A stretch of 46,932 nt of DNA from Collinsella aerofaciens (GCF_028207065.1 NZ_JAQLFP010000010.1:21965-68896); one strand, 5' to 3'. Positions 7,706-16,290 are shown, counted from the stretch's first letter. The notes: generated from the letters alone by a model not told the origin. A program made the numbers and translations.

Positions 7706-8740
7706 TTAGTAGTTCATCTGGTGGTAGTAGCGACGCGTGGTGAGCGGGTGGTTGCGGACGTGCTCGAGATGGCAGCTCAGGCGCTCGGTGATGGTGTAGG
7801 TGACCATCGGGGAGACGATCTTGCGGAACTCGGGGTCGCTGAACGGCAGCTCGACCTCGGCGGTGTCGAACTTGTTCACGCGGACATGGACGCCCTTCTC
7901 GTCGGCGAGCATGTGAGTGAAGTTGTCCACGCGGTCCATGAGCTTACGGGTGTCGTCCTCGCCGTAGAGCATGATGAGGCTCGTGCCCTCCTCGCACAGC
8001 TCGATGGTGCCGTGGAAGAACTCGGCGGCGTGGATGGACTTGGTCTTGATCCACTGCATCTCCTCGAGGATGCACATGGCGTAGTCGTAGGCCTCGCCCC
8101 AGAGCATGCCGGAGCCGATCACCATGTGGTAGTCGGTGTCCTTGAAGTCCTCGGCCATGGCGGCGCAGCGCTCGTCCTGGGCGTCCTTGGCCTTGATGAG
8201 GTACGGGGCGATGTTGCCGAACTCCTCCATGAAGGTGTCGTACTTGGGGAAGGCGCCGGCGTTCTTGAGGAAGCGGGCGACCAGCGTGATCTGGTAGGTG
8301 TAGATGGCCTCGCACAGGACGTCGTCCTCGGCGAAGCTGAAGAACTTGTAGTCGGCGTACTCGGTGGCCGGGGTGTTGTCGTTGGAGACATACATCAGCG
8401 TGCGGGCGCCCTGCTCCTGGCAGAACTTGGCGGCCTCGATGATCTCGGGGGTGGTGCCGGTACGGGTGGAGAAGACGCAGACCGAGTCCTTGTTGAAGGC
8501 CTTGGGCGGGCACGCGAGGAACTCAGCGGCGATCTCGCAGTGGACGTCGACGTCGGCCGTGGTGGTCTCGACCCAATACTTCATCGGGAGCGTGTGGGCC
8601 CAGGTGCCGCCGCAGCCGATGAAGAAGATGTTGGAATAACCCTGCTCGCAGACCTCGTCCACGGCAGCCTCAATCTGAGGACGGAGAGCGAGGGCCTCGC
8701 TCACAACCTTCTCGTAACGAGGCTCATCGAAATTGAACAT
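7706..8740 (-). CDS. SIS-domain sugar-phosphate deglycase, FrlB/FraB-like (copy B)
   Basis: Second copy of the 1035-bp gene at the left edge, 344 residues with the same SIS folds, phosphate loop and E227/H243 pair. I see only one base difference between the copies: residue 15 is Glu here and Asp in copy A (C at 8696, A at 991). Identity stops exactly at the start codon and the upstream regions are unrelated in sequence, so the copies are under separate promoters. This copy has a clear promoter (TTGCAT/TATTAT) with an operator-like ATAACGTTATAATAC, and its own downstream hairpin, so it is monocistronic. The ATG at 8740 has a weak upstream AGGAGTAAGGG. GC content is visibly higher than in the PTS and kinase genes lying between the copies. 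Confidence 0.9.
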   Translation of the reverse strand: MFNFDEPRYEKVVSEALALRPQIEAAVDEVCEQGYSNIFFIGCGGTWAHTLPMKYWVETTTADVDVHCEIAAEFLACPPKAFNKDSVCVFSTRTGTTPEIIEAAKFCQEQGARTLMYVSNDNTPATEYADYKFFSFAEDDVLCEAIYTYQITLVARFLKNAGAFPKYDTFMEEFGNIAPYLIKAKDAQDERCAAMAEDFKDTDYHMVIGSGMLWGEAYDYAMCILEEMQWIKTKSIHAAEFFHGTIELCEEGTSLIMLYGEDDTRKLMDRVDNFTHMLADEKGVHVRVNKFDTAEVELPFSDPEFRKIVSPMVTYTITERLSCHLEHVRNHPLTTRRYYHQMNY

Positions 8741-8780
8741 CCCTTACTCCTAACTCACTTAGATGAACCCTTCGTTCATC

Positions 8781-8818
8781 CCATAACGTTATAATACTTT
8801 ATATAACTAACTATGCAA
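8781..8818 (-). promoter_or_regulatory. Promoter and overlapping operator-like site of SIS copy B
   Basis: On the minus strand TTGCAT (8813-8818) and TATTAT (8791-8796) are separated by 16 bp. The -10 box merges into TATTATAACGTTATGG, containing the TATAACGT half-site shared with other loci. Just downstream, GATGAAC/GTTCATC (8762-8780) can form a small hairpin in the leader. Confidence 0.55.
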
Positions 8819-9594
8819 GTATTATTTTGGTTCTGGTCTTTCATCAAGCCCCTTAAAACAACAATCGGCGTTTTTGGACACAGCGTGCAAGTTCATTGAA
8901 CGATTCAATATGCATCGACTCTAGTTAAATGACGTCTTATGCAAATACCTTTAATCCGCTTGGGACCGACAAATCTTTTGACTGTCCGCAGAAGCTTTCC
9001 CGGAATTCCCTATGGATAGACGCACCGGCAATCGCTTCGTTATCCGGCTTATTGCGCATAGCCGGGGCATCTGGGAGAAAGCGAAATCTACCGCGTGGTC
9101 AACTAGCATTTCATCGGAATCGACCGCATCCGCGCCAAATGCATCCACGCCAAATACTAAATCGCAATCGTTGAAACTCGTCCGATCATATGACGGCAAT
9201 TTCTCGCCTTAAAAATGAGCACGAAATAAGGGGGCAGCTGTTTGCAACTTGCTTTATTCGTAAGTGTTTTTACTGAAAAAAACAATCACCAACCAAACAG
9301 CACTATTAATTGTTTGGCTCTTTGCTGTACAGCCATCTTTCGTATACGTCTCTCGTCTATCTCTTATCTCACGGTTGGAGACGAAAGGTGTGCGGGAGTG
9401 GATAATTGGACGGCATTTGGGCCTGCGACGGATTATTTCGTCCGAAAATCCACGCTCGTGCGGTGAACGCGCGGGGCCTTTGTCCAATCCGCTGGCATCG
9501 TCTCCAGTTCGTCGCAGAGCCGCCGCCCCATATGGGTATACTCTCGGAGATTCGACTCGATTCGCCCCCGTTGGGGCGTCAAAGGAGACTGCAT
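8819..9594. other. Long gene-free stretch between SIS copy B and the M16 protease
   Basis: About 775 bp of lower-GC sequence. Several short open frames exist on both strands, the longest near 8951-9199 on the minus strand, but none has a good ribosome-binding site or a recognisable domain. CCAAACA/TGTTTGG (9293-9317) is a small inverted repeat. TATACT at 9540-9545 could be the -10 box of the protease gene but has no good -35 partner. The region may hold decayed coding sequence. Confidence 0.5.
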
Positions 9595-12500
9595 ATGTCC
9601 ACTACCTCAACCGACCCGCGCGCCGCTGCCGCCGCGCTGCTGGTGCCCGGAACCACCTGCCACGGCTTTACCGTCGAACGCCGCGAGACCGTGCCCGAGC
9701 TCGACGCAGACGCTTACGTGCTGCGCCACACCGCCTCGGGCGCTCGCCTGCTGCACCTAGCGTGCGACGACGAAAACAAGGCCTTTGCCATTGGCTTTAA
9801 GACGCCGCCGGCCGATTCCACTGGCGTGTTCCATATTCTTGAGCACTCGGTGCTGTGCGGATCGGCCAAGTTCCCCGTCAAGGAGCCGTTCGTGGACCTG
9901 ATCAAGAGCTCCATGCAGACGTTCCTCAACGCCATGACCTACCCCGACAAGACTATCTACCCCGTTGCCACCACCAACGAGCAGGACCTGTACAACCTGA
10001 TGGACGTGTACCTGGACGCGGTGTTCAACCCGGCCATCTATACCAAGCCCACCATTTTTGAGCAGGAGGGCTGGCACTACGAGCTGGACCTGCCGGAGGG
10101 CGCTGGCGGCGACGGCAGCGCCGCCAGCCTGCGCGAGGGCACGCTGCGCTATAACGGTGTAGTGTTCAACGAGATGAAGGGCGCGCTGTCCGACCCCATG
10201 AGCGTGCTGGACGACGCCGTCAACGCCGCGCTCTACCCCGACACGGCCTATGCGCACGAGAGCGGCGGCGATCCGCGCGCGATTCCCGCGCTCACCTACG
10301 AGCAGTTCCTGGACACGCACGCGCGCCATTACAACCCCTCCAACTCCTACATCACGCTCTACGGCGACCTGGACGTGGACCGCGCGCTGGCCTTTTTGGA
10401 CGAGCGCTATCTGTCGCAGTCGAGCGCCGCGAGCCGCCGCATGGACGCAGCCGTCGCCGCCGGCGAGGACCCGTCTGCGCTGGCGCCCAATCCGCTGGTC
10501 GTGCAGACACCCGTGACCTGCGAGTATAAGCGCGTCGAGATGGCCACCACGCCCGAAAACGCCCTGGTGGGCCTGGGCCTTGTGCTGGGCAGCGCACTCG
10601 ACCGCAAGCGCACGATCGCCGCGGACATCCTGTTCGAGGCGCTGCTGGGCTCCAACGAAGCGCCGGTTAAGAAGGCCATTCTGGCCGCCGGCCTGGGCGG
10701 CAACGTGGTGAGCTACACCGCGGCCGAAAGCCTGCAGCCCTACGAGCTCATCATGCTGCAAAACGCGCAGCCCGGCGTGGCGCGCGAGCTGCGCCGCGTG
10801 TTCCAGGACGCCTGCCGCGACCTGTGCGAGCACGGCGTTCCGCGCGAGCGCCTGGAGGCCATCATCAGCAGCAACGAATACGACCTGCGCCAGCGCGACT
10901 ACGGTATCGCCGACGGCGTGGCCATTGCGTGCGACGCGCTGAGCACCTGGCTCTACGATGACGACGCCGCGACGCTGGCGCTCAAGTATGGCCCGGTGTA
11001 CGAGGAGCTGCGCGGCGAGCTGGAAGGCAGCTACTTTGAGGACCTTCTGCGCGAGCTCGTGCTGGAGAACGACCACATGGCGCTGGTCGAGCTGGTTCCG
11101 GTGGACGCCGCTGAGGGTTCGGAGGGCGCCGAAGCTGCCGAGCTGGCAGCCAAGCGCGGCGCCATGACCGATGCCGAGCTGGCCGACGTGGTCGAGCGCA
11201 CGGCTGCGCTGCGTGCCGCGCAGGAGGCCGAGGACACGCCCGAGGACAAGGCCACGCTGCCGCGCCTGCGCGTGTCCGACATTGGCGAGGCGCGCCCCGA
11301 GCCGCCGCTGGTCGTAGACACGACCGCGCCCATCCCCTGCCTGCGCCACGGCATCCCCACCAACCGCCTGGCCTACGCCATGCAGTATTTCGACCTGAGC
11401 TGCGTCGCATTTGAGGACCTGCCCTATGTGACGCTACTCTGCCGCCTGCTCAAACAGCTGCCCACGAGCGAGCACTCGGCCGAGGAGCTCGACAACCTGC
11501 TCGCCGGCAAGCTGGGCTTTTTGAGCTTTACGACCGAGGTCATGACGCAGCCCGAAGTGGACGGCGTGCGCCCCTACCTGCTGGTGAGCGCCGGCGCCCT
11601 GTCCGAGAAGATCGATGCGCTGGCGAGCCTGCCGCGCGAGGTATGGTCGAGCACGCTTTTGGCAGATGCCGACGCCGACCGCGTGCGCGACGTGCTCACG
11701 CAGATTCGCATTGGGCTTGAGCAGGGCTTTATCAACAACGGCCACTCGGCGGCGCTCGGTCGCGCGATGAGCTACAGCTCGCCTTCGGCCGTGGTTCGTG
11801 AGCAGCTCTCGGGCGTGGACTTCTACCTGTTCCTGCGCGATTTGCTCGAGCACTTTGACGAGCGCCTGGACGGCCTGCGCGCCAAGCTTGCCGAGCTGGC
11901 AGACCGCATCTTTGTGGCCGATGGCTGCATGGCGAGCTTTACCGGCAGCGACGAGGACTTTGACGCGTACTGGGATGCCGCGGGTAACCTGGGGCTTGGC
12001 GCGGGCGACGGCGCCGATGCCGGCCGCGACGCGCTCGTGGTGCCGACGCCGTGCAATCGCCACGAGGCTTTTGTCATCCCCAGCGACATCTGCTTTGCGG
12101 CAAGCGCGTGCGACCCGCGTCGCCTAGGCATTGACGTGACAGGCGCTTGGGCCGTGGCTGCCAACGCGCTCTCCTACGATTACCTGTGGAACGAGATTCG
12201 CGTGAAGGGCGGTGCATACGGCTGCGGATTCCGCGCAGCCGGCGAGCGCCAGACGGCGTTCTACACCTACCGCGACCCGGCAATCGATCCCTCGATTGAG
12301 CGCGTGGCGCGCGCGGGCGAATGGCTCGGCAGCTTTGAGCCCGACGGGGCCGCCTTTGAGGGCTTTATCGTGAGCTGCGTGAGCGGCATGGACGCGCCGG
12401 TAAAGCCGTACGCGCTCACCAAGCGCCGCAACACGACCTATCTGGCCGGGCTCGATCCGCATGCGCGCGAGGAGCGTCGCGCCCAGATGCTCGCCGCCAC

Positions 12501-12633
12501 GCCCGGTGAGCTGCGCTCGCTCGGCGCCGACGTGACGCGCATTGCGGCCGAGTCGCCCACCTGCGTCTTTGGCGGCCGCGACGTCATCGCCAAGAGCAAC
12601 GCCGGCTTTAACGTCGTCGACCTGATGGGCTAA
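9595..12633 (+). CDS. M16C-family zinc metalloprotease (presequence-protease/Cym1-like)
   Basis: A 1012-residue pitrilysin-family peptidase that would degrade small peptides in a closed chamber, using zinc. The inverted zinc motif HILEH is at residues 80-84 in GVFHILEHSVLCGS, a block typical of presequence proteases, and E193 in VVFNEMKG is a candidate third ligand. The protein has the usual two tandem halves with a long linker near 500-580, and the C-terminal half carries the RVKGGAYG motif. The ATG at 9595 follows AAAGGAG; the frame stays open upstream to 9406, but that part has no ribosome-binding site and no family homology I recognise. No signal peptide is visible, so it is probably cytoplasmic. 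It stands alone. Confidence 0.93.
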   Translation: MSTTSTDPRAAAAALLVPGTTCHGFTVERRETVPELDADAYVLRHTASGARLLHLACDDENKAFAIGFKTPPADSTGVFHILEHSVLCGSAKFPVKEPFVDLIKSSMQTFLNAMTYPDKTIYPVATTNEQDLYNLMDVYLDAVFNPAIYTKPTIFEQEGWHYELDLPEGAGGDGSAASLREGTLRYNGVVFNEMKGALSDPMSVLDDAVNAALYPDTAYAHESGGDPRAIPALTYEQFLDTHARHYNPSNSYITLYGDLDVDRALAFLDERYLSQSSAASRRMDAAVAAGEDPSALAPNPLVVQTPVTCEYKRVEMATTPENALVGLGLVLGSALDRKRTIAADILFEALLGSNEAPVKKAILAAGLGGNVVSYTAAESLQPYELIMLQNAQPGVARELRRVFQDACRDLCEHGVPRERLEAIISSNEYDLRQRDYGIADGVAIACDALSTWLYDDDAATLALKYGPVYEELRGELEGSYFEDLLRELVLENDHMALVELVPVDAAEGSEGAEAAELAAKRGAMTDAELADVVERTAALRAAQEAEDTPEDKATLPRLRVSDIGEARPEPPLVVDTTAPIPCLRHGIPTNRLAYAMQYFDLSCVAFEDLPYVTLLCRLLKQLPTSEHSAEELDNLLAGKLGFLSFTTEVMTQPEVDGVRPYLLVSAGALSEKIDALASLPREVWSSTLLADADADRVRDVLTQIRIGLEQGFINNGHSAALGRAMSYSSPSAVVREQLSGVDFYLFLRDLLEHFDERLDGLRAKLAELADRIFVADGCMASFTGSDEDFDAYWDAAGNLGLGAGDGADAGRDALVVPTPCNRHEAFVIPSDICFAASACDPRRLGIDVTGAWAVAANALSYDYLWNEIRVKGGAYGCGFRAAGERQTAFYTYRDPAIDPSIERVARAGEWLGSFEPDGAAFEGFIVSCVSGMDAPVKPYALTKRRNTTYLAGLDPHAREERRAQMLAATPGELRSLGADVTRIAAESPTCVFGGRDVIAKSNAGFNVVDLMG

Positions 12634-12646
12634 CCACAGCAAGCAA

Positions 12647-12683
12647 AACCACTACAAAGGGGACAGGCCCCTTTGTAGTGGTT
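12647..12683. repeat. REP-like palindrome with GGGGACAGG core
   Basis: Two perfect 16-bp arms, AACCACTACAAAGGGG and its complement, flank a 5-nt loop (ACAGG). Similar palindromes with a GGGGACAG core appear at 13383, 28801 and 30947, and weaker relatives at 20331 and 24666. It may also end the protease transcript, although no T-run follows. Confidence 0.7.
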
Positions 12684-12690
12684 CGAACAC

Positions 12691-12717
12691 TTGTTCTATA
12701 CGTACACATGTTCTATA
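12691..12717. promoter_or_regulatory. Direct repeat TGTTCTATA upstream of hicAB
   Basis: TGTTCTATA occurs at 12692-12700 and again at 12709-12717, 17 bp apart. The core GTTCTAT is also repeated four times between the SIS and GntR genes at 17406-17490. Whether it is an operator here is unknown. Confidence 0.35.
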
Positions 12718-12744
12718 GTATGGGTGATTGCATCGGATCTAAAT

Positions 12745-12765
12745 TGCAACTAGAATATAGTTGCA
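12745..12765. promoter_or_regulatory. Probable HicB operator (8-bp perfect inverted repeat)
   Basis: TGCAACTA and TAGTTGCA form a perfect inverted repeat around GAATA, 14 bp upstream of the hicA start codon. Autorepression by an antitoxin bound to such a palindrome is the rule for hicAB modules. Confidence 0.65.
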
Positions 12766-12779
12766 GAATGTGAGGCGGG

Positions 12780-13043
12780 ATGACTCGAGCCGATAAACTC
12801 ATCGCCCAACTGTTTAGCTGCCCTTCGACGTATCGGTATGCCGATTTTTTAAAAGTCATGGCCTCATATGGCTTTGAAATGGACAGCAAAGGCAAGACAT
12901 CCGGATCGCGCATTCGCTTCTACAGGCCCTCAGATGGCAGGATGTTCGTGATGCACGCGCCTCATCCATCTGACGAATTGACAGCGGGGACAATTCGAAA
13001 CATCGTTCGATTTCTGCAGGATGTCGGAGGCAGTCATGAGTAA
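12780..13043 (+). CDS. hicA: HicA-family mRNA interferase toxin
   Basis: An 87-residue dsRBD-like toxin of a type II hicAB module; HicA proteins cleave mRNA in the absence of HicB. The N-terminal ADKLIAQLFSCPSTYRYADF helix region, the central GKTSGSRIRFYRP strand and MHAPHPSDELTAGTIRNIV are typical of the family. The usual catalytic His of GSH is replaced by Arg (GSR); this variant is known in part of the family but activity is less certain. The ATG at 12780 follows GAGGCGGG. The 3' end overlaps hicB by 8 nt. Confidence 0.82.
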   Translation: MTRADKLIAQLFSCPSTYRYADFLKVMASYGFEMDSKGKTSGSRIRFYRPSDGRMFVMHAPHPSDELTAGTIRNIVRFLQDVGGSHE

Positions 13044-13365
13044 CGTTTTGGCATACAAGGGCTATTTCGCCCCAGTCGAGTTCGATGCCGAGCAGCATGT
13101 ACTAACAGGTATGGTCGCCGGCATTAGGGACGCAATTGTATTTGAAGGCTCCACGGCTGAAGAAGTGGAGCAATGCTTCCACGACGCCGTCGACGATTAC
13201 CTTGAGTTTTGTGCCGAAAAGGGCAAGGAACCAGAGCGGGCTTTTAAGGGCTCGTTCAATGTGAGAACAGGCTCCGAGCTTCACAAGCAGGCAGCACTGG
13301 CGGCGGCAAAGAAGGGCGAGTCACTCAATAAGTTTGTGACCGAAGCAATCGCCGCGGCGTTATAG
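13036..13365 (+). CDS. hicB: HicB-family antitoxin
   Basis: A 109-residue antitoxin with the N-terminal RNase H-like HicB fold (YKGYFAPVEFDAEQHVLTG, then GIRDAIVFEGSTAEEVEQCF) and a C-terminal ribbon-helix-helix DNA-binding part (ERAFKGSFNVRTGSELHKQA, then ESLNKFVTEAI). It should neutralise HicA and repress the operon. The ATG at 13036 has GGAGG 6 nt upstream; the ATG at 13021 has none. The 8-nt overlap with hicA implies translational coupling. Confidence 0.88.
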   Translation: MSNVLAYKGYFAPVEFDAEQHVLTGMVAGIRDAIVFEGSTAEEVEQCFHDAVDDYLEFCAEKGKEPERAFKGSFNVRTGSELHKQAALAAAKKGESLNKFVTEAIAAAL

Positions 13366-13382
13366 CGTTAACGCATGGGCCA

Positions 13383-13421
13383 AAACCACCACAAAGGGGA
13401 CAGGTACCTTTGTGGTGGTTT
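13383..13421. repeat. REP-like palindrome with GGGGACAGG core
   Basis: AAACCACCACAAAGG and its 15-bp complement flank GGACAGGTA. It closely resembles the palindrome at 12647 and sits directly before the leader repeat of the next gene. Confidence 0.7.
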
Positions 13422-13430
13422 CGACATTTG

Positions 13431-13480
13431 CCCAGATAAAACCTGCCAAAATAAACCTGCCCTTTTTGGTAGGTTTGGGA
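13431..13480 (+). repeat. ~50-bp leader repeat upstream of the formyl-THF ligase gene
   Basis: Starts CCCAGATAAAACCTGCC and runs to the GGGAG of the Shine-Dalgarno region. A near-identical copy lies in the same orientation just upstream of the HAD phosphatase gene (23443-23490, minus strand). AACCTGCC and GGTAGGTT can pair around a CTTTTT loop next to the ribosome-binding site. Confidence 0.65.
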
Positions 13481-13492
13481 GAGGAAGCCGGG

Positions 13493-14089
13493 ATGGACAA
13501 GGCTGAGTTGCGGCGGGCGGTGATTGCTCGGCGCGATGCTCTTGATTTGGACTTGCGGGCGGCGAAGTCTGCTGATATCTGTGCGCGGCTGGTTGAGCTG
13601 CTGGGCCGCTTGGATGCCGCGGCGCCGCACACCGTTGCCGTCTATGCCGCGATGGGTTCCGAAGTCGACTCAGCCGCGTTTGCCGCAGCTGCCGCCAAAC
13701 GTGGCTGGCGCGTGGCCTATCCGTGCATGCTCTCGGCAACAGACGCCGCAGCTTGTGGCCAGCGCACGTGTATGCGGGCAGTTGCTGCCGGCGACGCGGA
13801 CGCGGCTACGTTTATCGCCCACCCCACGCGGGCCTTTGCGGCCACGGACATCGACAGCAGCCGCTTCCCTATCGTGCCTGCCGAAGCTCTCGACATGATC
13901 GTCGCGCCGCTCGTAGCATTCGACCGCACCGGCACGCGCCTAGGCTACGGCGGCGGCTGCTATGACCGCTACCTGCCCATGCTCTCGCCCGTATGTCAAA
14001 TCGTCGGCATCGCCTTTGACGAACAGCGCGTCGACCACATCCCCACCGACGCCCACGATCTGCCGCTGCCCCACATCATCAGCGCCTAA
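13493..14089 (+). CDS. 5-formyltetrahydrofolate cyclo-ligase
   Basis: A 198-residue enzyme that converts 5-formyl-THF to 5,10-methenyl-THF with ATP, returning a folate storage form to the one-carbon pool. The N-terminal KAELRRAVIARRDAL, and the C-terminal DRTGTRLGYGGGCYDRYL loop (about 142-159) that forms the phosphate-binding part, are diagnostic. The ATG at 13493 follows GGGAGAGGAAG. The frame is open upstream through the leader repeat, but no start with a ribosome-binding site is there. It is convergent with metA. Confidence 0.92.
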   Translation: MDKAELRRAVIARRDALDLDLRAAKSADICARLVELLGRLDAAAPHTVAVYAAMGSEVDSAAFAAAAAKRGWRVAYPCMLSATDAAACGQRTCMRAVAAGDADAATFIAHPTRAFAATDIDSSRFPIVPAEALDMIVAPLVAFDRTGTRLGYGGGCYDRYLPMLSPVCQIVGIAFDEQRVDHIPTDAHDLPLPHIISA

Positions 14090-14131
14090 CCGCTGCCACA
14101 TCAGCCACGGCTACAGCGGCATCATCGCAGC

Positions 14132-15058
14132 CTAGTGCTCCTCGCCGGCGCGTGCTAGGTCGTAGGGCGTGGTTTGATAGACGTAGTAGTTGAGCCAGTT
14201 GGTGTAGAACAGCTGAGCCTGGCTGCGCCAGACGTTTCGCGGCTCGGCGGTGGGGTCGTCGCCCGGAAAGTAATGCGCCGGCACCTGAGGGTTGAGCCCG
14301 CGCTTCACGTCGCGCTCGTACTCCAGGCGCAGCGTGTCGGTATCGTACTCGGGATGGCCAAATACAAAAAAGCGACGGCTGTCGGTCGACTTGACAATGT
14401 ACAGGCCAACCTCGTCGGACACGGCCACGACCTCAAGCTGCGGCTCGGCCTCCACGTCCTCGCGGCGCACATCGGTGTTGCGCGAATGCACGGCATAAAA
14501 ACGGTCGTCAAAGCCGCGGACCAGCGGGCTTTGCGGCTTCACCAGATAATGCTCGAACACGCCGCTCGCCTTTGCCGGCAGGTCGTACTTCTGAATACCG
14601 TAGTGGTGATACAGGCCCGCCTGTGCGCCCCAACAAATATGCAACGTAGAGTGCACGTGCGTGGTGGACCAATCCATGATCTGGCAGAGCTCGGGCCAGT
14701 AGTCGACCTCCTCGAACGGCATCTGCTCCACCGGCGCGCCCGTGATGATCAGGCCGTCGTAGTGGATGTCGCGGATGTCGTCGAACGTGCGGTAAAACGT
14801 CTCCAGGTGGCCGGCGCTCACGTGCGTGGCCTCGTGCGTTTTGGTGCGCAGCAGGTCCACCTCCACCTGCAGCGGCGTGTTGGAGAGCTTGCGCATGATC
14901 TGCGTCTCGGTGGCGATCTTGGTGGGCATGAGGTTGAGGATGAGCACGCGCAGCGGACGGATGTCCTGATGTAGCGCGCGGTACTCGGTCATGACAAAGA
15001 TGTTCTCGCTCTCGAGTTGCGCAGCAGCAGGAAGGGCGTCGGGAATACGAATGGGCAT
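14132..15058 (-). CDS. metA: Homoserine O-acetyl/succinyltransferase (MetA family)
   Basis: A 308-residue MetA-family acyltransferase for the first committed step of methionine synthesis. Cys142 (HICWGAQAG), His235 and Glu237 (FGHPEYD) fall exactly on the catalytic residues of E. coli MetA. Residue 111 is Glu (GAPVEQMPF); from work on Bacillus MetA, Glu here goes with acetyl-CoA use and Gly with succinyl-CoA use, so this is more likely an O-acetyltransferase (metAA). The ATG at 15058 has AAGGAGC 5 nt upstream. No SAM riboswitch is recognisable in the upstream 200 bp. Confidence 0.93.
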   Translation of the reverse strand: MPIRIPDALPAAAQLESENIFVMTEYRALHQDIRPLRVLILNLMPTKIATETQIMRKLSNTPLQVEVDLLRTKTHEATHVSAGHLETFYRTFDDIRDIHYDGLIITGAPVEQMPFEEVDYWPELCQIMDWSTTHVHSTLHICWGAQAGLYHHYGIQKYDLPAKASGVFEHYLVKPQSPLVRGFDDRFYAVHSRNTDVRREDVEAEPQLEVVAVSDEVGLYIVKSTDSRRFFVFGHPEYDTDTLRLEYERDVKRGLNPQVPAHYFPGDDPTAEPRNVWRSQAQLFYTNWLNYYVYQTTPYDLARAGEEH

Positions 15059-15269
15059 GGATGCTCCTTACGAGTCAGTTGCAGCTATGGTACAACGAGC
15101 GGCCCCATCCGCGCGAGCACATCGCCCCGCGATGCCGTCAGCGGCCCAAATCACTCCAAAAGTAGAGATTACGGCATGCCCCAAGAATCTACGGCGATTT
15201 AGCCTAGCAAAGTGACGCCTGGACGCTACAATGGTCCGACGCGAAAAACTCGGCCGAAAGGATACGTAT

Positions 15270-16247
15270 ATGTACCAGACGCGTAAGATCGGTGTGGTCG
15301 GCCAGGGCCACGTAGGAGCACATGTCGCCAACAGCCTGCTCATGCAGGGCATTGCCGATGAGCTGTACCTGTGCGATATCAACGAGGCCAAGGTGACGTC
15401 CGAGGTCCAGGACCTGCGCGACTCCCTTTCGTTTGTCCCGTACAACACCAAGATCGTCAACTGCTACGACCACTACGAGGAGCTGGCCTGCTGCGACGTC
15501 ATCGTCAACGCCGCCGGCAAGGTCGCGCTGGCCGCCGGTAGCCGCGACGGCGAGCTGTTCTTTACCACCGACGCCGCCCGCACCTTTGCCAAGCGCATCG
15601 TCGACGCCGGCTTCGACGGCATCTTCGTGAGTATCTCCAACCCCTGCGACGTCGTGTGCACCGAGCTGTGGCATCTGACCGGCTACGACCCCAAGAAGAT
15701 CATCGGCTCGGGCTGCGGCCTGGACTCCGCCCGTCTGCGCACCGAGATCTCCAAGAAGGTCGGCGTGAGCCCCAAGTCCATTGACGCCTACATGATCGGC
15801 GAGCACGGCTTTAGCCAGCTGGCTGCCTTTAAGTCCGCAACCATCGCCGGCAAGAGCCTCACCGAGCTTCAGGCCGAGAACCCCGACAAGTACGCCTTTG
15901 ACCACATGGAGGTCGAGGAGCTCGCGCGCAAGGGCGGCTACGTAACCTACCAGGGCAAGCAGTGCACCGAGTACGCCGTCGCCAACTCCGCCGCGCGCGT
16001 CTGCGCTGCCGTTCTGCACAACGAGCACGCCGTGCTTTCCGCCTCCACGCTCATGACCGGCCAGTATGGCGAGGAGGGCATCTTCACCTCCCTGCCGTGC
16101 GTGATCGGCGCCGAGGGCGTCGAGGAGGTCTACACGCTCGACCTGTCGGAGTACGAGCTCGAGGGCTTCCACAAGAGCTGCCAGCACATCCGCGACAACA
16201 TCGCCCAGCTCGACTGGTGGGACGCCGAGGCGTACGACGCAAAGTAA
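15270..16247 (+). CDS. L-lactate / L-2-hydroxyacid dehydrogenase (LDH family)
   Basis: A 325-residue NAD-dependent dehydrogenase. The Rossmann motif VGQGHVG is at 10-16, and D152, R155 and H179 keep the spacing of the LDH catalytic residues (D168/R171/H195). In the substrate loop (AAGKVALAAGSR) the specificity position 7 residues before R92 is Val, neither the Gln of lactate nor the Arg of malate dehydrogenases; the loop is more like L-2-hydroxyisocaproate dehydrogenase. The product could therefore be a branched or larger 2-hydroxyacid. The ATG at 15270 follows GAAAGGATAC. A TACAAT box at 15227 may be the -10. A strong terminator follows. Confidence 0.85.
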   Translation: MYQTRKIGVVGQGHVGAHVANSLLMQGIADELYLCDINEAKVTSEVQDLRDSLSFVPYNTKIVNCYDHYEELACCDVIVNAAGKVALAAGSRDGELFFTTDAARTFAKRIVDAGFDGIFVSISNPCDVVCTELWHLTGYDPKKIIGSGCGLDSARLRTEISKKVGVSPKSIDAYMIGEHGFSQLAAFKSATIAGKSLTELQAENPDKYAFDHMEVEELARKGGYVTYQGKQCTEYAVANSAARVCAAVLHNEHAVLSASTLMTGQYGEEGIFTSLPCVIGAEGVEEVYTLDLSEYELEGFHKSCQHIRDNIAQLDWWDAEAYDAK

Positions 16248-16290
16248 GCGTCGGTTGCCGCGACACCTCGCGAATCTAAGCGCGATACCA

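Noticed and set aside
7721..8794. Long plus-strand open frame over the SIS copy (also at 16-1041)
   Set aside because: Antisense shadow of a conserved SIS gene, Val/Leu/Gly-rich and without family features.
9406..9594. Upstream extension of the M16 protease frame
   Set aside because: The 63 extra residues have no homology I recognise and no ribosome-binding site; AAAGGAG precedes the ATG at 9595.
9757..11349. 530-codon minus-strand open frame inside the M16 protease gene
   Set aside because: Low-complexity Arg/Val/Gly/His composition and no start signals; the plus strand has the zinc motif and a clear ribosome-binding site.
15059..15230. Possible SAM riboswitch upstream of metA
   Set aside because: I looked for the conserved core and stems of SAM-I and related classes and did not find them.
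15204..16187. 327-codon minus-strand open frame over the LDH-family gene
   Set aside because: Antisense shadow; the plus strand carries all LDH catalytic residues in the right spacing, with a promoter-like box and a terminator.
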